This document shows positions 53,747 to 64,000 of a stretch of 64,000 nucleotides of DNA, in pieces; the first letter of the stretch is position 1; every line of letters begins with the position of its first letter. Below the pieces are notes generated by a model. It was given only the letters and a program-made list of their open reading frames with translations, did no database searches and was not told the origin of the DNA. Source of the DNA: Epiperipatus broadwayi (taxonomy: Eukaryota > Onychophora > Udeonychophora > Euonychophora > Peripatidae); assembly GCA_028023455.1 (NCBI GenBank), contig JAQFVV010000315.1:848501-912500 (forward strand). Reading direction: 5' to 3'. The position numbers were made by a program, and so were the translations under genes.

Positions 53747-53769
53747 TTTGGCGCAACAACTAGGGCTCG
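53340..53769 (+). repeat. Series of LTR-end/primer-site-like repeats
   Basis: The phrase TTCCATTACATTTGG or a close variant occurs seven times, near 53340, 53397, 53439, 53510, 53563, 53667 and 53737. Several copies are followed by GC(A/G)CCACAA or ACGCCACAACGTGG, that is, by a sequence like the primer site. The last copy is the actual LTR end plus primer site. All but the primer-site half of the last one are repeated in the 3' LTR (59903-60303). Confidence 0.75.
53749..53769 (+). other. Primer-binding-site-like sequence
   Basis: TGGCGCAACAACTAGGGCTC starts two bases after the LTR end. The opening TGG complements the CCA of tRNAs, and the sequence resembles lysine-tRNA-type primer sites with an insertion. 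A copy upstream (ACGCCACAACGTGG near 53525) and the site in the inverted element (6023-6042) support a common ancestor. Confidence 0.55.
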
Positions 53770-55490
53770 AAATAAGCTAATTAGGGCTTGAAATACCCCA
53801 CATACCTGAGAGATGTGTAGTATATATATTGATATGAGATGTATAGTTTAAAGAAAGAGAAGCATTTTTGTGTGTTTATTTTTTTTTTTTTATATAAATG
53901 GAAATATTTTGGCCTTATGTTTAGATGGTGATTGTTACTGTTATTGTATTTTTTTTAATGATGAAAGATAAATATAGTCATGAAGCAGTTTAATTTCAAT
54001 TTAAAAATTATATTGATGGTGTTAAATTATAGCGTAATAATTTTGTCCATATTTGGAAAGTTTATGTTGTAGAAAATCTATAATTTTGAAGGTTGGATTG
54101 GATATTTGATTGTTGGAGTTTGGTTGGTTCTGTTGCAAGAATTGATGTTGGATGGGGAATTTTTGTCATTGTCTTGAGGATGTGATGCATTCATGTCACT
54201 TGTGATTGATTGATCTCATTTACTGCTCCAACCCAAATTTTGATGTTTATTATTATTATTTATCATGAAGCAGTTAACAGTAGTCCTGCCATGATTTTAC
54301 CTTTAAGACTCCAGAGAGAGTAAGGTATAATTATTTTGATATATGTATAATATTTGCCTCTAAGTCTCCCAAAGATGAGCAAGGAAATATTTTATAAATA
54401 ATAGCCCCTAAGACTTGGATGTAAGCAGGGCAGTGTAATAGTGTTTTCAGAAAATTATTATGGGTTGTAGTAGCTTGGATAGAATGAAATGTGATAATCA
54501 TCTAAGTGTTCATGAAACATTGTATGCTTTAGGAGTAGTGATTGAATTCTTTTATCTATATCAAAGTTGTGAAATGCTAATCAATCTTTTGGCTGTCAGT
54601 ATCTGTCGGATCTTTGGAGGAATAGATAAGTATATAACCTAAATATATAGCACCAAATTTAAGGGCCTGGTTAATTGACTATTCTTGGTGACAAATAATC
54701 TATTACATTGATTATCAATTAGGGTTTGAAAACAAGTATATTAATGTTATATTTTCCATTATAAGTGACTTTTAAACATGAAGTTCAATTAGTGAATGTT
54801 TGTTGATAATAAATTGCATTAGTACAATTTTAGTAAAATAATGTTTTGGCCACAAAAGTAAATAATTAGTGAAGTTGATTTTTTTTTTTATGTATATAAA
54901 ATGGTATTAAGTTTTAAGGTCCAGAAAATTTATAGGCATCAATTTAAGCATTTTATATTTAACTACCATTATTTTGAATGAGAAAGTTGTCTCACAATAT
55001 TATTGAATTGGTTGTTTTCAAGGCATGTGAACATTTTATTGTATTTTAAATATTTCAAGGTTATATTGAATTTGATATGAAATTTCCACATTTCAATATT
55101 GTATAAGTGTGGAATATTTATTATCATTATCTATAAATAAATGTTAGTTAGTGATCTCAGTTGTTACTTTTTTTTCTCTCTCTATATATATATTTTTAGA
55201 GGAATTTATTATTGTTATAGTGATAGAAGAGACTTTTTATAAGCCAATAAGTTTATGAGTTCTAACAACTGAAATTTAGATTGTCGGATAGCTATTATGT
55301 ATCATAAAATTAAAAAAGGCTTGTACTTTGCTTAGTTGAGTAACTGCTTGTTGGAATAATGATTGGAGATGGTGGGCCCTTGATCTGTGGTAATTATAAA
55401 AAAATATATTTATTTTTTGTAGAGTAATAATATTAGTAAGTAAAATGGAAAAGAAGAAGAGTTAGTGGTAATTTTGATTTAAGGAATTTA
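53770..55490 (+). other. 5' leader of plus-strand element
   Basis: This untranslated-looking leader of 1.7 kb aligns with the reverse complement of 4980-6022 over its first 900 bases. It includes three tandem units (54299-54437) with CTAAGACTCCAGAGAG-like cores. A tiny ORF of six codons (M-E-K-K-K-S) opens at 55445, 46 bases before the main start; the inverted element has an eight-codon counterpart at 4434. Confidence 0.7.
54299..54437 (+). repeat. Three tandem leader units with stem-loop potential
   Basis: Units at about 54299-54329, 54356-54385 and 54405-54437 have the core CTTTAAGACTCC or CTCTAAGTCTCC, or a shortened form, followed by GAG-rich sequence and AGCAAGG or AGCAGGG. They match the four units at 5160-5359 on the other strand. 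Confidence 0.65.
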
Positions 55491-57155
55491 ATGGAGAAAC
55501 CAATAACTTCTAAAGTAGTTGCTGATAATCATCAAAAGGAGATTGAAATGATAGTTGATAAATACACAGATAGTAGGTGGGAATCTATAGATCGTATACT
55601 TGAGAAGAGGGAACAGATGATTAATAAATATATCCATGAGTTCATGAGATTGATTGAAGAAAGGATGTGGAAAGAAACTCAATTTATTAATAAAAATGTT
55701 GAAGATGATAAATCATCTGTTGAGATAGTTAGTCAAGATGTTAAAATAGTAGATGCTAATTTGAAGAATAAATTAGAGGAGAATAATAAATCACAAAATA
55801 TTGAATTTAAAAGTATAGAAACTGAATCTAAGCCCTCAGTTGAGATAATTGATAAGGATATAGCAAATCATAAACTATCTTTCAAAGTAAATGATAAATC
55901 TGTTGAAGTGATTCGTACAGATTTGACAATGAATAAGGAACCTATTAATTTAATTAGTAAAGATGTGATAGAAAGTAAGCAAATTGTTGAAATAATAAGT
56001 AAAAAAAGTCCACAAGTTATTAATGAAAATATTAACTTGTATAATAGTTTGACAGAAGAAAATAAAGATACTGTCAAGTTAGTTAATAATGATGTGTATG
56101 ATAATAAATCATTTGTTAATTTGGTAGATGATGGTGATATAAGATTGGACACAACAGAATATAAAGAACCCATAGATGTGACTAGTGAAAATATTAATGA
56201 AAATGAAGAGTGTGTTAAAATAGTTGATAAATCCTTAGAAATAAAATTAAATTCACAAAAGCAATCAGAAGAAGTAGAATTAAGTTGTGAAAGATTAAAG
56301 GACACTGTTGACAATTTAGAAATTGGACAGTTAGGTTTTCAATGGTTAGACAATAGTACTCTAGAGTTAAGAGAAATAAAAATGCATTATAATAAAATGA
56401 ATGAAGGTGTTCAAACTTTAGAAGTTGAATTAAGTTCACCAGAAAAGATTAAAATTAACTCTCAAAAATTACTAGAAAGAACAGAATGTGTTTATCAAAG
56501 TCAATATAAAGAACAGTATCATAGTAATTTTGTGTGGTACAAAGAAAGCATATTTTTATATATATTAGAACATAAATATTTGAGTGGTAATTTGTACCAT
56601 TGTTGCAATAGAAATGACTTATTTTACAAGTATGCCAGTAGGACAAAGTTCGTAAGATATATCTTATTGAAATTTGAGAGAAATAAAAAGGTATTCAATT
56701 TAAATATTGGTAGAAAGATTATTGATGTAGAAAAAGAAATTGGAAAAGCTAAGATCAAACTTAAAATGATAGAAGATGATCTGATTAATATAGATTTTTT
56801 TAAAGAAAATGTAAATAAAGAAAGAGATATTGGAAAAGCCAAAGTTAAACTTAAAGTTATAGATGGAAAGATAAATAATATTGATTTTCTTAGAGAGAAT
56901 ATTGACAAGGAAAGAGATGTAGGGAAAGCAAAGGTAAAATTTAAAAGAATAAATGAAAAGATATTTAATTTAATTCTTAGCAGAAAGATTATTGATAAAG
57001 AAAAAGAAATTGGCAAAGCCAAAATTAAACTTAAAATGAGAAGTGATGATGTGATTAGTAAAGATTTTCTTCGAGAAAATATAGCTAAGGAAAGAGATTT
57101 AAGTAAACCTAAAGTTAAACTGAAAAGAATTAATATAGTAATGTTATTGTTGTAA
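55491..57155 (+). CDS. 554-residue repeat-rich coiled-coil protein, unknown function
   Basis: This is the longest ORF in the window that is not simple sequence, starting at an ATG at 55491. Residues 1-60 are a charged amphipathic helix with tryptophan and R-M-W motifs. Residues 75-260 contain loose repeats built on V-E-I-(I/V)-x-x-D and V-K-(I/L)-V. Residues 265-405 include isolated aromatic and cysteine-containing stretches. Residues 405-550 are five repeats of about 28-30 residues with the core (V/I)-x-K-E-(K/R)-x-(I/V)-G-K-A-K-(I/V)-K-L-K. The protein is extremely rich in lysine, glutamate, isoleucine and asparagine, with no signal peptide, membrane segment, zinc knuckle or catalytic motif. 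Its place after leader and primer site is that of Gag; a Gag-like or captured host structural protein are the options. It may continue past 57155 after a frame change. Confidence 0.6.
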   Translation: MEKPITSKVVADNHQKEIEMIVDKYTDSRWESIDRILEKREQMINKYIHEFMRLIEERMWKETQFINKNVEDDKSSVEIVSQDVKIVDANLKNKLEENNKSQNIEFKSIETESKPSVEIIDKDIANHKLSFKVNDKSVEVIRTDLTMNKEPINLISKDVIESKQIVEIISKKSPQVINENINLYNSLTEENKDTVKLVNNDVYDNKSFVNLVDDGDIRLDTTEYKEPIDVTSENINENEECVKIVDKSLEIKLNSQKQSEEVELSCERLKDTVDNLEIGQLGFQWLDNSTLELREIKMHYNKMNEGVQTLEVELSSPEKIKINSQKLLERTECVYQSQYKEQYHSNFVWYKESIFLYILEHKYLSGNLYHCCNRNDLFYKYASRTKFVRYILLKFERNKKVFNLNIGRKIIDVEKEIGKAKIKLKMIEDDLINIDFFKENVNKERDIGKAKVKLKVIDGKINNIDFLRENIDKERDVGKAKVKFKRINEKIFNLILSRKIIDKEKEIGKAKIKLKMRSDDVISKDFLRENIAKERDLSKPKVKLKRINIVMLLL

Positions 57156-57700
57156 AACAAAATGATTTTCAAGAATTCTTTAATGTTGAAGTTGTATCAC
57201 ATCAATCTGATTTGCAATTTTTAAAGGATTATTTGGAAAATTTGAATGAATACCATTCAAAATTGCCCAGAGAATTGTTTTTAATTGAACATAGAACAAG
57301 TGAAGTAAAACAAAGACTTACTCAAGTCGATGATGTTTATCAAGATAGTCAAAGGAAAGGTAATAGATTATCTGATAAAATAGCAACTGTTATTGATAAA
57401 GTTAAGAATTATGTTAGTGCTTATGATCAAGTTACTATTTATGTAAAGGATATAGATGCAGAATCTAAGGAGTTTATAGCAAAATCTTTAGATGCTGATC
57501 CCAAAATTATTCTAAAGCAATTGAATTATACCAAAACGTTATATAAAAATCTTGTAAATCAAAGCAAATTTCTTCACAGAATTCAACATACTGGAAATTC
57601 TTTTCAAGAAGAATTAAAAAGGCACTTTTGATTATTATTTTTTTTTTTTTAAAGAAAACTTGGACAAATATCTAGATGATCTGAAAGATAGATATAAATA
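57134..57700 (+). pseudogene. Spectrin-like helical segment, downstream coding part
   Basis: The frame is open from 57134 (no ATG; TTG at 57212 is not a credible start) to 57631. It encodes about 165 residues of amphipathic helix with spaced leucine/tyrosine heptads, such as L-K-D-Y-L-E-N-L, L-F-L-I-E-H-R-T-S-E-V-K and V-K-N-Y-V-S-A-Y-D-Q-V. After a stop and a T-run ending AAAG, another 16 codons (57653-57700) continue in the same style. The helices resemble spectrin-repeat proteins such as nesprins or spectraplakins more than any retroviral domain; that is pattern recognition, not proof. The overlap with the end of the 554-residue ORF suggests a frameshift between two parts of one ancestral protein, and the T-run looks like a retained intron end. 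Confidence 0.45.
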
Positions 57701-57820
57701 AATGAATATGGTTATTAATATGAAAAATAATATTCTTTAAACCATGTTAGTCCTTAGAAAGATTACAAATTTGAGAAGTTTTTCGATATCTCATAATTCA
57801 TTAGTTATCTGCAAAGACAT

Positions 57821-57845
57821 TTTTTTTCGGTGGATTAGGGGGTAT
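57821..57845 (+). other. Polypurine tract of plus-strand element
   Basis: A T-run is followed by GGTGGATTAGGGGG and TAT, then the TG of the 3' LTR. A U-run before a G-rich purine tract is the usual arrangement in LTR retrotransposons. Confidence 0.6.
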
Positions 57846-60303
57846 TGTAAATATCGATAAGTCTATCTATATTTTAAAAATTGTCATTTGTTATTAAAAA
57901 AAAAATCTCTTTGAGTTGATGTTTATATATGAAGTATTATTATTGTTTATGGTTATTAGGTATAGTTATTGTTTGAAGTTATTATTTTATTTATATGTTG
58001 ATGGTACATCGTTATGAATATTTAATTATTATAAATAAATAAAGACATATAAATTGTTGATTATATAAAAAGAATTATTTTATTTGCAGTGATTATTAAG
58101 AAAATGCAATATTATTATTTATGTATATTTTTAAAGCTGTCAAATAAATTTTCAATTTAATATTTTTTATATATATATGCTTGATATTTTTTTTTTTTTT
58201 AATGTTAATTGTTTAAAAGAAAACATGTGTAACAAGGGTTTTCAAAACAGCATTTGCTAGCACGTGGAACAACAGCAATAACAAAAAAAGAAGCCATTAT
58301 TATTAGGATGGTGATTAGAAAAACAAAAGGATAAAGTTTTGTTGTACTTTGTTTCTTTGAAATTACCATTCTTCAGAATATTGGAATAAGATAGATTTCT
58401 ATGGTAAATACATAAATCATGACAGGCTAATAGAGATATATCGCAGCCAAGAGGCTGCACCATTTTCTTTCATTTATTCCAAGGCAGTTTAAAAAGAAAA
58501 ACTAAGAAAATTTCAATACATGAATTTCATCGCGTTTGAAGCCGAAATTTGACATAGCTATCTGGAATCTATAATGGTCAATCTAATAATAATCTGGAGG
58601 TAACTAGAATTAATATATTGGATTCAACATTTCAATTTATTTATTTATTTTTCAAGGAAAGAAATTTTAGAAGGATAAAAATATACATACATCCAAGAAT
58701 TGACAATTTTCTCTAACGTGATAGTTTCTTCACTTTAACTAGAATGCATTCTAATATTAAACGGATAAAGAAATAAAACAATGGAATAAGTTGACTTTTG
58801 AAGGAAAACTGGACATGTGAACTTTGAAAGGTAGTAAATAATTTTATATGTATAAATGATATATAAATATATTTTTGAGATCGATATTTTTGTTTACTTT
58901 TATTTTTCATTATAAAAATATAACGTTTTATAAATATTCAATTCAAGCGTCTTGTTTTCTAACAGCAATAAACGTTTAACAGGTGTCAAAATTAACACTT
59001 AAGTAATTTAAAATCTTAAAGTATGGCTTATAAGTTTGGGTTGCATATGAGTTGTTATGTATATTTTAATAAGTAAATTTATATTCGCAAATTTTTATTA
59101 TAAAAAATTGTTTTATTATTAATTTATTTCCATTTTTTTTTTAACTTTATATAATGATTCTTATGCATACCAAAACAATAATTTATATATATTTGCTGTA
59201 TATAATATTTTTTTTTTTTTTTATTATTTTAAATATCTGAAAAATATAAATATGGATTTGTATTTATATTAATACCTACTTGTTAAGCACAGATATGTCT
59301 TTATATATTTAATATATATACTTATTGCAAGTATATATGTATATTTATTATTTGGGTTTGTATTTAAAACATTGATATTACCTAAAATTAAACCATAATA
59401 TAAAAATAAAGGATGTACTATTTGTTTTATAAGTAATGCCTTTGTAATTTATTTGAAAGAGTATTAATATTTTATTCTTATTTTTCTTTTAATGCCAGAG
59501 TCATTATGAAATTAATTGAATTCACAATTTAATAGAGGATAACTTCATATTTCACTTATTGTTTAGTCTTTAGGTCACTTACACATATTATTATTCATTC
59601 ATATGTTTAGATATACATAAATTTACATAATTAGATGTGTATATTGGATTTAATAGAATTCCCTTTGTTTCTGATATATATTTGATTAGTTAGTCATATC
59701 AACCTTGAAAATAAATTATAATGATAGATCTCATTGCTCTGTATGATTTTAGATTTATTTCATGTATAGCTAGTTGGAAGGGCATATAAACAATTTATTT
59801 AAATATAACTGGGATAATTTTGTTTTTCTTCATTTAAATCATACAATCTATTATATTAGGCTTTCTCAACAATTGGATTCATTTAGATTATATATATTCC
59901 ATTACGTTTATCATCCAATGTTTGAAGCATTATTTTCTTCTCATATATTGATGTTCCATTACATTTGAGGTATAATATGTTTATATGATATATTGTCCAT
60001 TACATTTGGCACCACAAACTGTTGGTCCCAGTTAACTGATGATTGGTATAATGGAGTAAAAGTATGTTCCATTACATTTGGACGCCACAACGTGGTCAGC
60101 ATAATATGTTCGTTTAATTATTCATTACATTTGGTGTATCAAAGTTAGGGGCTTGGTTAACTAATGATTATTGTTGCAAAAGTTCATATGTTTATTTTCA
60201 TTTGAGATCATATAAAGATACATTCCATTATATTTGGCTTTCCCAATGTTTGGGGCCTTCTTTCTTCAATTTAAATGGAATGCAGCAAGTACGTTCCATT
60301 ACA
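57846..60303 (+). repeat. 3' LTR
   Basis: It begins TGTAAATATCG and ends GTTCCATTACA, then passes into ATAAATATATAT, which is not shared with the 5' copy. See the 5' LTR for the comparison. Confidence 0.8.

Positions 60304-64000
<3,697 letters not shown>

Larger units (their letters stand above)
51299..60303 (+). mobile_element. Non-autonomous long-LTR retrotransposon with coiled-coil ORF
   Basis: Direct repeats of 2448 and 2458 bases (51299-53746 and 57846-60303) start TGTAA and end TTACA. They flank a 4.1-kb interior with a primer-site-like sequence two bases inside the left repeat and a G-rich purine tract just before the right one. These are the structural marks of an LTR retrotransposon. 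The interior encodes repeat-rich helical protein but no protease, RT, RNase H or integrase motif on either strand, so it must depend on another element for movement. The near identity of the LTRs indicates a recent insertion. A clean target-site duplication is not visible: the flanks are TATAT and ATAAA within TA-rich DNA. Confidence 0.75.

Noticed and set aside
53340-53769. CRISPR array
   Set aside because: Repeats are short, degenerate and irregularly spaced, the genome is eukaryotic, and no cas gene is present.

Overview
The window is about three quarters A+T and contains no intact conventional host gene that I can defend. Long microsatellites, tRNA-like SINE fragments, GIY-YIG Penelope-like elements (PLEs), RTE-type and CCHC/APE non-LTR retrotransposons, and Ty3/Gypsy gag-protease remnants all point to the nuclear genome of an AT-rich invertebrate metazoan. 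The standard genetic code fits every recognisable protein. I cannot name the species. One short exon-like segment at 32379-32458 is the only hint that the window lies in or near a host gene.

Layout. Positions 1-12234 hold a minus-strand LTR element: part of one LTR (1-3226), an interior (3227-6044) with polypurine tract, decayed coiled-coil gag-like ORF, leader and primer-binding site, and a second LTR ending at 12234, which may be as long as 6.2 kb. A palindrome of two PLE 3' ends follows (12297-12894), then SINE-like copies and a foldback element with a perfect 57-bp stem (14252-14512). A third, more decayed relative of the LTR family lies at 17280-18069. An RTE-type LINE relic (endonuclease plus reverse transcriptase, minus strand) lies at 21130-22480. 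Two PLE remnants converge at 28500-29770. A nearly full-length but dead LINE on the minus strand (33787-38460) ends in an AAT-type tail. Several ATT and GATA arrays occupy 31.1-42.9 kb. A Ty3/Gypsy gag-protease relic lies at 46055-47345 and another PLE GIY-YIG relic at about 50590-51060.

The main discovery candidate is a plus-strand element at 51299-60303. It has two near-identical direct repeats of about 2.45 kb that begin TGTAA and end TTACA, a primer-binding-site-like sequence two bases after the first repeat, and a G-rich purine tract just before the second. The 4.1-kb interior encodes no visible protease, reverse transcriptase or integrase, only a 554-residue lysine/glutamate-rich repeat protein followed, after a frame change, by a spectrin-like helical segment. 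Its 5' leader is clearly homologous to the leader of the inverted element at 3.2-6.0 kb, including tandem stem-loop units, although the two coding regions and LTRs do not resemble each other. I infer a family of non-autonomous, long-LTR retrotransposons that keep a common leader (a possible packaging or replication signal) and exchange their protein cargo. The end of its LTR also holds a series of degenerate copies of the LTR/primer-site junction, which suggests how such long LTRs might grow.
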